A DNA stretch of 64,000 bases from DTU098 sp964498525. GTDB taxonomy: Bacteria > Bacillota > Desulfotomaculia > Desulfotomaculales > Pelotomaculaceae. Shown piece after piece: positions 52,638 through 62,610 of this stretch. Made by a program: the position numbers and the translations under genes. The stretch covers positions 62,001 to 126,000 of the forward strand of contig CAZCGU010000009.1 of assembly GCA_964498525.1 (NCBI GenBank). Reading direction: 5' to 3'. Below the pieces are notes generated by a model. The model searched no databases. It worked only from the letters and a program-made list of their open reading frames with translations, and was not told the DNA's origin. The first letter of the stretch is position 1. Each line of letters begins with the position of its first letter.

Positions 52638-53896
52638 ATGATTTTCGAAGGAAAAATTCTGGAGCAAATTTCTAATGACGAAATAATTAGTATAGTAAAT
52701 GAACATTTATCTGAGCGTCAACATGTTGAGTATAAAGTAACAATAAATCATCGAGATGATACTGACAGATTTGAAACTTTGTGTGATATTTGTTCTTTTG
52801 CAAATTCCGGTGGTGGTTACTTAATAGTGGGTATCCGTGACGACGGAAGCGGAAGGGCTCAAAAAATCGAGACAGTTAATGATCCAGAGCGGATAGTAAG
52901 GAGTATCAGGTCTTTATGTATAGACCATATTGCAGAGCGAATTGATGGTCTTGAAATGGAAGTAAGAGAAATAAACGGAGATAGCGTTATTCTAATACGA
53001 ATTCCCAGTAGTGGTCGTTTTCCACATATGGTTACCTTTGATAACAATACTCAGCTTTTATAAGCGATATTTTTGGAAGAAAATTATCCTTAATTGAGGA
53101 CGGGATACGAAATCTTGCTCAAGGTCAGCAATTTGAAATAAGAAACCAAACGATTAGAATGTTGGAAAATGGCGAGATTTCTTTAATCAACGTTAATGAT
53201 GGATCTATTATTTCAGAAGTAACTTTAAAAGCATTTAGAGAGGAGATTGGTGAACAGCCATTTTTCAGAATCTCAATTACGCCATTAACTACTAAAAGAA
53301 ACCTAATAAACGTAGACGCTCAATTAGTTCGAAATCTAATTGAGCATCCTGGTCAAAGAGATAATGGTTGGAACATGGATATGTTTTATTCTTCTCTGAG
53401 AAGGTATTCTTAAGATGTTTATAAGGGGAGCACAGACGATAGAATTCTTAGACTAAGTCAAAATGGTCACATGGAATTTGCTGCTAAGCTTGATGATGTG
53501 TTCTGTTGGAAACAGAATGCTGAAGAGTTCAGATTACGTCCTCGGCTATATTCAATCCCAGTTGTCGAATTTCCAAGTAGTTTTTTGAGCTTATACAAAA
53601 GGTTAATAGAATTATTGAATTTAGACATGTCCTTTTTGGTTAGTATGCAGTTTCTTAACTTGCAAAGGTATGGTTTAAATCCGTATTCTCCAGAATCTGT
53701 TGGATATCTTATGCGCGGTACTTCCTCGCCGTATGGTAAGAAAGATTTAATTGTACCGCCTATTGAGGTTGAGTCAAACTTTAGACCGGACCCCGTTACA
53801 TATGAATTAATAAAATATGTATATGCCTCATTTGGTTATTCTGAAGAAATAATCCCCTATTTTAATAAAAACAAAGAATTATTTGAATTTGATTGA
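52638..53896 (+). pseudogene. AlbA_2/Schlafen-type DNA-binding protein, broken
   Basis: From ATG 52638 (AAGGAGGG upstream) the first part reads HVEYKVTINHRDDTDRFETL and SFANSGGGYLIVGIRDDGSG, the AlbA_2 (divergent AAA_4) domain found in Schlafen-like defence and regulatory proteins. A frame change near 53055-53065, after MVTFDNNTQ, and an in-frame TAA at 53411-53413 split the gene. The remainder continues in one frame to 53896 (AQGQQFEIRNQTIRMLENGE; FAAKLDDVFCWKQNAEEFRL). About 420 aa when repaired. Confidence 0.85.
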
Positions 53897-54005
53897 TTTT
53901 GCTCTAAGTCTAATCCTGCCGTTAGTTTTGAGGACAGACCCTAAAGTAATATGGCGCGTCTGAAAATGTTAGATGTGATTACCAGTTGCAGAGGGAGGTT
54001 ACCTA

Positions 54006-55067
54006 ATGATAAAACCATCAGATTCAGTATTGTATTTTCCTACTATTGAGTTTCAAAATGAAGACTGGGTAAAATCAAGTTTGTTATTTTGGGACAAAGT
54101 TTATAGAATTGTACCTAAAGATTATACTCCAATAGACAGTAAAGCTATAATTGAAGCTCAGGAAAACGATCTAATTAGAAATATTACTTTAGAATCGCAG
54201 GATGTCTCCATAACTGGTAAAAAGTTTTTGAGATTCTGTGACCAATTACCTTTTATTCCTGCTGGTCTTGATGTAAAGGATTATCATAGAATTCATCTAG
54301 ATAAAATAGATAAGCGCTTGTATCCATCGCTTGAAAATATTGCAAATAAGTTTCAGGAGGATGAATTTCTCAAATTATCTCCTGAGCTTGCAAGAGGTTA
54401 TATGTTTTATCTTTCAAAAGTTGTCGCGGAAAGAAGAGATTTAGTAAGGGCTACGGACAACAGAGATAGTTGGACTATATCACCTTACTTTATTGAAGAA
54501 GCTAATTTTGGTGAACATGTATACAATTGCAATGCAGATGGATATTATTGCTCTTTGATTATTAATGATTTGCTTCCTGCTAATCTATCAGTAGTCCCAA
54601 TGACCAAAATAGTAGACTTTGTAAATAAACGCAGAGATTTAAAGGAGAAATTTCGAAACAACTTAAATGAATTTGTTAATAATCTTTCTAGGTGTGAAAG
54701 TGTTGAACACACTAAAGCATTAATAAACGATTATAAAAAGAGTATTGAAAGCTCTAAAAAAGAGTTAAGAAAAAGCATGGGGTTTTGTAATTATGATGAT
54801 ATTTCCTCTCTACTAACAATAGGCGTACCAGTCAGTTTGACTGCTTTTGGTGCTTTTGCGGTTTCGGGTGACCCTTTTGACTTACATAATATTTTATCTT
54901 CAATTTTGGTCGGCGCTGTAGCGGCATATTCTGATTATAAAAAAGCAAAAAAACGACAAAGAACAAATTCGCACCTATCGTATTTAATAGATATGGATAA
55001 TAAATTTGCAGCAAAAAAAGTTTATCCACGATATTCATATATTTTTCAGGAATTTATTAACGACTAA
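54006..55067 (+). CDS. DUF6236-like hypothetical protein
   Basis: 353 aa, intact. N-terminus LYFPTIEFQNEDWVKSSLLFWDKVYRIVPKDYTP (read in two parts) resembles the DUF6236 family of accessory genomes. The central part is helical. A single hydrophobic stretch lies near the C-terminus (about residues 268-300, VPVSLTAFGAFAV and ILSSILVGAVAAY), then a basic end. AGGGAGG precedes the ATG. Function unknown. It follows the broken AlbA_2 gene and could have formed a unit with it. Confidence 0.7.
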   Translation: MIKPSDSVLYFPTIEFQNEDWVKSSLLFWDKVYRIVPKDYTPIDSKAIIEAQENDLIRNITLESQDVSITGKKFLRFCDQLPFIPAGLDVKDYHRIHLDKIDKRLYPSLENIANKFQEDEFLKLSPELARGYMFYLSKVVAERRDLVRATDNRDSWTISPYFIEEANFGEHVYNCNADGYYCSLIINDLLPANLSVVPMTKIVDFVNKRRDLKEKFRNNLNEFVNNLSRCESVEHTKALINDYKKSIESSKKELRKSMGFCNYDDISSLLTIGVPVSLTAFGAFAVSGDPFDLHNILSSILVGAVAAYSDYKKAKKRQRTNSHLSYLIDMDNKFAAKKVYPRYSYIFQEFIND

Positions 55068-55293
55068 ATTTAAGGTGTCGGTAATACCATCCAAACCATA
55101 CACATACGAACTTATTGGTATATGATAACGGTGGAACATTATGATTAATGAGCCAATTTCAAAACTCCAAGCCCTTGCCAGATACATTAGTGTTCGGTTA
55201 ACCAAAAATTAGGCAACTCAGAAAGAAGGAAGCATTACCAGAGAGCCAGAATTAGGGAATAATCGACAAAAATAATTTCCAGGAGGTTCCCTA
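55068..55293. other. Left flank of the IS4-type element
   Basis: No gene. The left end of the IS4-type insertion should be here; no terminal repeat can be defined because the right end is lost. Confidence 0.35.
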
Positions 55294-56022
55294 ATGGCTG
55301 TTCAAAGAATAGACCCAAAAGTAATAGAAAACTCATTAAACAAACTCTTTTCACCGGAATGGATTACCCAGACAGCAAAGGAAACCGGTTTCGTAATTAG
55401 AAGTCGTAAAATAGACCCGATGATCTTCTTTTGGACATTAATCCTTGGATTTGGTGTAGGCATGCAGCAATCCCTGGCAAAATTGCGGCGTTCATACGAA
55501 ACGGCATCGGCTGCTTCTATTGTGCCGTCCGCGTTTTATGACCGCTTTACTCCTGGTTTTGTAGCACTACTCAAAGCTGCTGTAGCCCACGCATTATCAC
55601 AGAACATTGCTGAACCAAGCCGTGCACTATCTGAGAAACTAAAGGGGTTTTTCAGACCTCATTGCAACAGACGGAACAATTCTGAGGTTACATGAAAAAT
55701 TAGCAAAGCAATGGCCGGCCTGCCGAATCACACCAAGGCTGCTGTAAAAATAAATGTAGTGGCCAGCGCCTTGGTGGCAGGACCAAGACACGTTGCCTTG
55801 TATTCCGAGCGCACACCGGAAGTTAAAACCCTAACAATCGGTGACTGGGTAAAAGACAAAATCTTACTATTGGATTTAGGCTTCTTCAAGTACCACCTTT
55901 TTAGTCAGATTCAAGAACACGGCGGCTATTTTGTAAGTCGCTTAAAGGGAAATACCGACCCCCTTATCGTACGGACTCTTCGCAAATGTCGCGGCTATTC
56001 GATAAATCTGGATGGGAAAAGG
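55294..56022 (+). pseudogene. IS4-family transposase, frameshifted and truncated
   Basis: Intact start MAVQRIDPKVIENSLNKLFS with TTTCCAGGAGG upstream. The frame breaks near 55655 at a GGGGTTTTT run. The DDE region DLIATDGTILRLHEKLAKQW is then in another frame and breaks again near 55715. The rest (KAAVKINVVASALVAGPRHV, HGGYFVSRLKGNTDPLIVRT) ends at the left end of the ISAs1-type element at 56023. The C-terminal half of the transposase is not found on the other side. Confidence 0.85.
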
Positions 56023-57911
56023 CCAGACCCCCGGCAAAGTCACGCTAAACACCGATAATTGACAGAGCAAGCTCACGATTCCATCCCAGTTTACGTAAGC
56101 CGGCGGCAATATTCTTAAATCCATGCAGACGCAAAATACTGATTGCCAGGTTGCGAATAGAAGCAAAAACACGAGGCTCCGACCCCACCCTGATCTGGGA
56201 ACGGTCTTCATCAAAGGTAACATCCCGAACCCAATGCAGGGAATTCTCAATTGACCATTGACCACGAATTATTTCCAGCAAAGCCTGGGAATCAGCTTCC
56301 TTAGCAGACATGCTGGTAATATAGAATTGGATATCTTTCTTCGGATTTTCGCCGCGCAAGTCCGTGAATAATCTTTCCACCCTGGCAAACTGGGCGGCAT
56401 ACGGGAAATTTGTCTGTCCCTCTTTTACGGGGATAGTTCTAATGATACGTTTTTCAATTCTTCCGTGCCCCTTTTCCAATGTTTGGTATGGAGGGGGAAA
56501 AATCTTCGTTCCTGGTGTTCTTGATGGTTTCAAAAAGGTTTCCCTGGTTTTGTTTTACAGGAAAGGCGTAATCAGCTTTTTTATCTTCAACGATGAACCG
56601 GGCGTGCTCTTTTTGGGTGTGCATAGCATCGGCGGTGACAACCTTGCCTGTTAGGTCCAGCGGTTCTAACAAGGGTTTAAATGCCGTGATTTCGTTGCTT
56701 TTTTTGTCCACCTGCCGCTGGCCGATAACTATTTTCTGATGCTGCAAAAAGGCCGACACTAGGTGGACCGGTTTGCCATCCGCTCCGGAGGAGCCACGCA
56801 GTGTTTTGCCGTCAACGGCTACCGCCCGGTCCTGTGATTGGGACTGCAACCACTGGCCGATAATGTCGTCAACTTCATCGCCATTTACTCTTTTCAGCGT
56901 CAGGCGCAGGGTCTTTTCGCTGGGGGGAACGAATTTTTCTAGTCTTTCGTTGTATCTGCAACCCAGGCGCCTCAGCATTTCCTGGTTTAGACCGGCCGCC
57001 CATTCGCCAATGGCGATAAAGCATTTCGCTCCGGAAAGAAGGGCGCAGATAGCTACCGCCAGGATGGATACCTGGGGGTGCCGGACACCGCGTTTTTTTC
57101 GGGAGTCTTTCAATAATGCCAGGTAATCCAGCAAACCGCCTTTGCTTTCAATGGAAACTGTGTTTAGATCGACCATCGCTCGTTCCCCTCCCGTTAGTTC
57201 TGGAGGAAAAAACGGAGCGGCTAAAATTGCAGCAGCTTTTTTTAATAGCGGTTTGACCAGGACGGTTTTGGACTGTCCGTGGTAGTAATATTTGCCCCCT
57301 GTACGGCCATAGCCGGTGGTCGTGCCTAAGGGAACCCAGCCGGCGGCCTGATAGCAGGTACCTTTAAAGCGGCTGTGGTCTACGAATGTTTCCACCATGA
57401 GGATTGGATGTCCATAGATATTTTCCCAGTCGGCGGACAATCGCTTGACATTCAGCGCCAGTGTCCTGGATGCCAGGTTCTTGATGGTGATTCCCGGCAG
57501 GATGAGAAAACGCTGATTGTTGGCGATGTACTGCAGGCGTTCGTACTTCCGCTTTTCCGGCCAGTTGATCCAGCGGTCCCGGGGGCTGCATTTCAAGGCT
57601 GCGGCGCCCCAGCCGATTAGCGCCACCCACCGGCCCTTTAGCAGGGCCACGTATTTAAGTCTCCTGCCGGACAGACAGCGAAAGCCCAGGTAGTGGTGCC
57701 TGGCCATCAGGGTGTCCCAGTCATTCTCTTCTTCGACGTTGATGGGCCGTACGATCAGGTCTTTGAGGTTAGCGCCCTGGTTGATGTTATTGTCTGACAC
57801 TGCTCCGTTTTTGTCCATAAGGTTATTTTACATCAACGGAGGAGATTTGACCAGACCCATCTTGAAAATTATGCGGATATTGGATAGTTTCTGACTTTGC
57901 CGTGGTCCTGG
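56023..57911 (-). mobile_element. ISAs1-type insertion sequence
   Basis: About 1.89 kb. Terminal inverted repeats: CCAGACCCCCGGCAAAGTCA at 56023-56042 and, inverted, CCAGGACCACGGCAAAGTCA ending at 57911 (about 17 of 20 identical). It carries one transposase gene on the minus strand. No target duplication is visible, because the right flank does not continue the interrupted IS4 gene; a deletion next to the element is likely. Confidence 0.85.
56045..57818 (-). pseudogene. ISAs1 transposase with N-terminal DUF4338 (DruA-like) domain, one frame change
   Basis: Start ATG 57818. Residues about 16-215 are a DUF4338 domain (HHYLGFRCLSGRRLKYVALL, LPGITIKNLASRTLALNVKR, PILMVETFVDHSRFKGTCYQ). The ISAs1 part follows (SKGGLLDYLALLKDSRKKRG, the first Asp in AVDGKTLRGSSGADGK, the second in TADAMHTQKEHARF). 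At GGGGGAAAAA (56493-56502 on the plus strand) the frame changes; the second frame holds YQTLEKGHGRIEKRIIRTIP and the catalytic Glu in GQWSIENSLHWVRDVTF, ending at 56045. It is either a sequencing or mutation indel or a programmed shift. Confidence 0.85.
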
Positions 57912-58089
57912 ATTGAGTACATGGACATGATTTCATTTTGCTGTTTTTAGCTGTACGATTATATCAGCTTGGTATTGCGGGAACAGAATTCATTTTGATG
58001 CTTTTATCCCGGTTTTGGTGATTTAATTTTGCCGCTCTACATCTAACATTCCTATTTTATATGAACCAAACGAGGTTGGGGGTAATTTT
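57912..58089. other. Right flank of the insertion sequence
   Basis: AT-rich, no gene seen. Confidence 0.35.
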
Positions 58090-58356
58090 TTGGGGCGTCC
58101 TCTCGACTTTGTGATAATAAAAGACAATATTACATTTTGGATACAAATGAAGAGGTTATACGATGAATTCTTTATTATAGTGAAAAAGCTAATTCATAAA
58201 ATTGTGTTCGCCGAAAATGAAACAAGAGTAATAGAAAAGCATCCTTTATTATGGTCTCAATGGTTTTATTCAAATGCACATATCTTATGGGATGCTAACT
58301 GGTTACAGAATTCCGAAATAAGAAGAAGGCATAGTTTAACAGGGGATTACCGGTAA
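58090..58356 (+). CDS. Uncertain small ORF upstream of the metallophosphoesterase fusion
   Basis: 88 codons from TTG 58090 ending 30 bp before the large gene. Composition is AT-rich and the text (FAENETRVIEKHPLLWSQWF) is protein-like, but the ribosome site is weak and no family is recognised. It may be a truncated gene or chance frame. Confidence 0.3.
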   Translation: MGRPLDFVIIKDNITFWIQMKRLYDEFFIIVKKLIHKIVFAENETRVIEKHPLLWSQWFYSNAHILWDANWLQNSEIRRRHSLTGDYR

Positions 58357-58386
58357 CGTCAAAAATGCCACAGAGAGGAATTAAAA

Positions 58387-61374
58387 ATGAAATTATTATT
58401 TGTTCAATTGAGCGATATGCATTGCCGTAGTTCGGACTATCCTTTAACAGGAAAAATTTTTAAAGCTGTTAGCGCAATTAGAACACTTGGTAAAGTGGAT
58501 GGGGTTGTTCTAGTTTTCTCAGGTGATCTTTCAGATACGGCAGACCCGAATGAATTAAAAACGGGTAGACATTTGCTTGGCAAGTTCCTGGCCCTATTGT
58601 CTGAGAATCTAAGTTGTGGCTTCATTCATACAAAAATTGTCCCCGGTAATCACGACATGTTTTTATCGAAAAATGGAAGCCGAGGAGCAGAAGAAATCAA
58701 AACCTGGAACAAGGAGGAGCATCTTTCCGATGAGTTGGATCGTCTTGAAGGCTTTTTCGCATATTCATCAAGCAAGCAATGCTTTGTTAAAGACAAAGTA
58801 TGTGATGTAAACACAATTACTGTTGGAGACGTTAAACTGCAATTCTGCCTGCTGAACTCCGCGCCGTATTCAACACGAGATCCGGAAGATAAACAATTTC
58901 ACTATCTGCCAACCTATGTTGGTGAAAAACTGACCCGAGATCCGGAAGCCGACTTGAAAATTACTGTTATGCACCATCACTATGAATGGTTTGAATGGAA
59001 TACCAAAGAACTATTGAAGAAAGCTTTAGTTAACGATGATATTATTTTCTTTGGTCATGACCATAAAGCGGAAGCAATAACAACGGTTAGTGGCGATGGC
59101 TCCATCTTCAATATAATCATGGGCGGACAGTTCAATCTTAATATGGATAGGGAATGCGCTTTTAATGCGGTTACATACGATAGCAATACGCACGAGATAG
59201 AGAGGTTCGAATTCAATTGGGCTACCAAAGAAAATATCTTTGTCCCGGTATCTCGCGGAAAAATTAATAAAAAGAAAAAAGGGCTTGAACCTACTGAAAC
59301 ATGCTTGGACAGGCTTCTTAATGACACGCAAAACATCAAGACTCGCTTTACAGACTATTATGTTCTTCCAAAAATATCCGCAGAAGGAGACACTTTCTCC
59401 GCTGAAGCACATATGGAATGTATAGGTATCGATGATATTTTTGCTGCGGTTAAAACAGATAAGGTTATCAAAATAACCGGCAATAGCGGTTCCGGTAAAA
59501 CTGCTCTTCTGCGATATTTGTATGCAAAGTCTATAGAACTTGGGTATATGCCAATCCTTATCGAAAAAAGAGACTATAAGGATAGTCGAATAGACAAAAT
59601 GTTCCGTGATTTGTTCGAAGAACAGTATGGAGCCATGCCCGAACACGGATATGATACATATGATCAAGCTGATAGAACAAGCCAAATAGTATTTATCGAC
59701 GACGTGGATCTTATTGCCAATCAAAAAGCTCAAAGAAATTTGATTGCAAGTATACTCGACTCAGGAAGGCTACTTATCTGTACAACTAGAGAAAAAAATC
59801 AGGATATTGAGGAAATTATCAAAGCCAAATTACAAGGAAAAATAATTAGCACCATTAACATTGAACCATTTTATAAGGAATCACGTGACAAACTTGTAGG
59901 GAAAGTATGTGCAATTTACGGAAAAGGCCAAGATGAGATAGATGCAATTACAACCGCTCTTGACTATATGATTCAATGCCAAACCAGCCTTTTTTCATTC
60001 ACGCCTGTCAACATGTTGCAATATATAAAATTTTTCTTGCAAGGCGGCGCCGGTGATCGCAAGGGTGTTCAGACTATTTCTATGGTATTTGAAACAAATA
60101 TAAGAAATTCGATCCTTTCATACGTAAAGGGCTCTGTTGCCAATGTATACCTTATGGTACTCGAATACTTAGCTGACCAAATGTATTTTGGATTGCATGC
60201 CGAGAGAATCAACATTTCAGATTTAGAAAAAATTATTAACGGATATAATGACAAGAAAAAAGGCGACATAAACGCAAAGCGGTTTTTGAATTCTTGCGTA
60301 GAGTCGCATATATTGAAAGAAGATGATAGTTCCTTTAGTGTTAGCTTCTTCGATAAGAATACCTTTGCTTATTTTGTTGCTAAATCCATAAACAGAGAAT
60401 TTGAAAAAGACCAAACAAACCTTAACAAGCTGTCATTTGTTATGGAGCATATTTGTTTTGGAATAAATGACATAATAATTTTATTTTTGTCATTTATAAG
60501 AAGCAACACCAACATTATTTTGAAAATTGCTGACAATGCTACAGAATTGATGGGTGAATATCCTGAGTGGAACTTTGAAGAGATGAACATTCCTTTTCTT
60601 CAAGAATTCTCCAATATGTCAAATAAACTACCTTCTCCGCAAGACAGGAAAAACGCCCATAAGCAAGTTGAGCAGGTTGAAAAAAAACACCATGATATAA
60701 TTAAATTCCGTGGAATTTTTGATTATGATGAAAATGACGTCAATAAGGAGCGCTACATAGTGTTGCGTGCATTAAAGTACTCACAGCTTATCGGCCGTGC
60801 TCTAATTGATCAATATGGCGCTTTGGATACCGATGAAATAGATAAGATATTGCAAACATTGTACTCTGTACCTCAAAAAGTCATTTACGCGATACTGAAA
60901 CCCTATCAGGACCATAGTAATGATATTATCCATAGTATTATTGAATTTACAAAAGAAAGAATGCCGGATGAAGATATAAAAGAAGATTATGTTAGAAAGC
61001 TGTTTGGGCAGGCGGGTACCTTTATTGCGCTTAATATAATGAACGATATTGCATATAATGTCTCAAATGAAAATACAATCATCGCATTGCGGGACGGTCC
61101 TCTCTATAATGCAAACCATAAAATTATGCTGTTGATGATGGAAGAGAATGTTGGAAACACTTCCGTATTTGTAACGAGAGCTGTAACTCTACGGAAAGAG
61201 CTGGATAGTTGCCCTTATGCCAGAATACTGATTGCGCAAATTGCAAGAAAGCATATTATCTATACAGCAAATATAGATCATAGGCAAATTGACAGGCTTT
61301 TGTCCGGGAAGGTCATATCATCTGATAGCAAAACGAAATTGTTACTTGAGCAGGGTAAAAATAGTAAAAGCTAA
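58387..61374 (+). CDS. Metallophosphoesterase fused to a STAND-like P-loop NTPase and helical C-terminus
   Basis: 995 aa, intact. Residues 1-260 are a calcineurin-like phosphoesterase with every metal motif: D10-x-H12 in LSDMHC, D47 in SGDLSD, N88-H89 in PGNHD, H196-H198 in MHHHYE, and GHDH at 223-226. Residues about 340-560 are a P-loop NTPase: Walker A GNSGSGKT at 365-372 and Walker B IVFIDDVD at 434-441, followed by a possible sensor CTTRE. The remaining ~430 residues are helical and may be a sensor or repeat region. No signal or membrane segment. GAGAGG precedes the ATG. This effector-NTPase-sensor layout resembles STAND/Avs-type immune proteins; an anti-phage role is inference. Confidence 0.85.
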   Translation: MKLLFVQLSDMHCRSSDYPLTGKIFKAVSAIRTLGKVDGVVLVFSGDLSDTADPNELKTGRHLLGKFLALLSENLSCGFIHTKIVPGNHDMFLSKNGSRGAEEIKTWNKEEHLSDELDRLEGFFAYSSSKQCFVKDKVCDVNTITVGDVKLQFCLLNSAPYSTRDPEDKQFHYLPTYVGEKLTRDPEADLKITVMHHHYEWFEWNTKELLKKALVNDDIIFFGHDHKAEAITTVSGDGSIFNIIMGGQFNLNMDRECAFNAVTYDSNTHEIERFEFNWATKENIFVPVSRGKINKKKKGLEPTETCLDRLLNDTQNIKTRFTDYYVLPKISAEGDTFSAEAHMECIGIDDIFAAVKTDKVIKITGNSGSGKTALLRYLYAKSIELGYMPILIEKRDYKDSRIDKMFRDLFEEQYGAMPEHGYDTYDQADRTSQIVFIDDVDLIANQKAQRNLIASILDSGRLLICTTREKNQDIEEIIKAKLQGKIISTINIEPFYKESRDKLVGKVCAIYGKGQDEIDAITTALDYMIQCQTSLFSFTPVNMLQYIKFFLQGGAGDRKGVQTISMVFETNIRNSILSYVKGSVANVYLMVLEYLADQMYFGLHAERINISDLEKIINGYNDKKKGDINAKRFLNSCVESHILKEDDSSFSVSFFDKNTFAYFVAKSINREFEKDQTNLNKLSFVMEHICFGINDIIILFLSFIRSNTNIILKIADNATELMGEYPEWNFEEMNIPFLQEFSNMSNKLPSPQDRKNAHKQVEQVEKKHHDIIKFRGIFDYDENDVNKERYIVLRALKYSQLIGRALIDQYGALDTDEIDKILQTLYSVPQKVIYAILKPYQDHSNDIIHSIIEFTKERMPDEDIKEDYVRKLFGQAGTFIALNIMNDIAYNVSNENTIIALRDGPLYNANHKIMLLMMEENVGNTSVFVTRAVTLRKELDSCPYARILIAQIARKHIIYTANIDHRQIDRLLSGKVISSDSKTKLLLEQGKNSKS

Positions 61375-61481
61375 ACACCGTGCCGGTCCTTCCCCGGCTG
61401 GCCATTTTTGCCCTAGAGATTATGGCCTAACTGCTAGAGCAAGATCTGGCATGTCATATTGCCACGCTGACGGTGTTTAGC
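61370..61481. repeat. 112-bp element with perfect 12-bp terminal inverted repeats
   Basis: GCTAAACACCGT (61370-61381) and ACGGTGTTTAGC (61470-61481). The left arm contains the stop codon of the 995-aa gene. The interior has GC-rich stems (GCCGGTCC, CCGGCTGGCC). The 11-mer GCTAAACACCG also occurs just inside the ISAs1 left end at 56044. It is a MITE-like or transposon-derived element, or alternatively a large terminator structure. Confidence 0.6.
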
Positions 61482-61794
61482 CTGATATAATTATATGCCA
61501 CTTGCAATGGCCGATATACATTGAATCAAGTCGCTTTGAATTATACCAAATTGAGGGACAGAAATCAGATGAACAGGTAACAGCTATTGAATTACCCATT
61601 ATGTTTATAACTGACTAACTCTGTCGCGTTGCGAACTTCATATTATCCATATTTGAAGAAGATTAACATGAATAAATAATGAGCTTTATGAGATTCAAAT
61701 GAGCTTGAAATAAAGTCTTCTGCAGGAAAGCCGGTGAAGGTTAACGAAATATTCTACTGGTTAATTTTTATCAAGTGTTCTCCGGCGGGCTATA
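61482..61794. other. Intergenic region
   Basis: AT-rich, no supported gene. Confidence 0.4.
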
Positions 61795-62492
61795 ATGATT
61801 GAGAAAAATTTTGATGTGCTGTTTATTTCCGATTTAGCTCTCCGTGAAAAACAGATCCAGCAGAATTACCGTCCGATCATTGCTGTGCATAAATGGTTTG
61901 CCAGACGCCCTATTGGATTGTACGCCAGGAGATCGAACACCTCGATTTGGAAGCCTATCGCGAAGCGGCGGCTGACCTGCAGGATACTCTGGCAAAGGAA
62001 GTCGGTTCCTTATATAAAACAACCTGCCTGAAGTGTGGTTCTCCCAACGCTCACATCAAATATTTCATCTGGGTTAAAATCCTTATCTGTGATGAATGCG
62101 GGAAGGATTTCGATTTATATCCCGGTTATTTATTGGCATTGAACCGGCGCCATCCTAAAAACGTGATTATCTGTTCTAAATGCGGTGAACTCAATGAGGT
62201 TGAAGATCATAAAAAACCGGGGAATTGCACAGCCTGCGGCACAGCTCTAAAAGTAAAAGGGCCTGCCAATCGAAATCGCTGTGAATGCCCTCACTGCGGC
62301 AAAATCAATAAATACCCTAATACTTTAAAAGCTCCGCCGTAGCACCGCATGGCGGCGATTGAGTACCACTGCCCTGCATGTAAAACCAGCCACCAAGGCA
62401 GGTTCTTTAAAAAACCGGACCGGGAAGATCTTTTGAAATATGAAAAAGCTTCAAAACTATGGAAGAGTTTATCCCAAAATGATCAGGATTGA
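61795..62492 (+). pseudogene. DUF1156 DNA methylase with large internal deletion
   Basis: The N-terminus reads LREKQIQQNYRPIIAVHKWF and ARRP, the hallmark start of DUF1156 anti-phage-associated adenine methylases. At about 61915 it jumps, with a frame change, to the later zinc-ribbon part (IEHLDLEAYREAAADLQDTL, then CxxC pairs CLKCGS, CDECGK, CSKCGE, CTACGT, CPHCGK). An in-frame TAG at 62340 interrupts the tail, which continues to 62492 (CPACKTSHQGRFFKKPDRED). The methylase core is missing. Another piece of such a gene is at 41853-42047. Confidence 0.82.
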
Positions 62493-62610
62493 GAAAAACT
62501 TGGCGGTTGGCCTGGCGTTGAAAAGCACCTGTCGGACGACCTCTTAAAGGTCCCTTATCAACAAATGCCCTTGACCCGGGAAGAACAAGAGAATTATGGG
62601 GGTATAGAAG

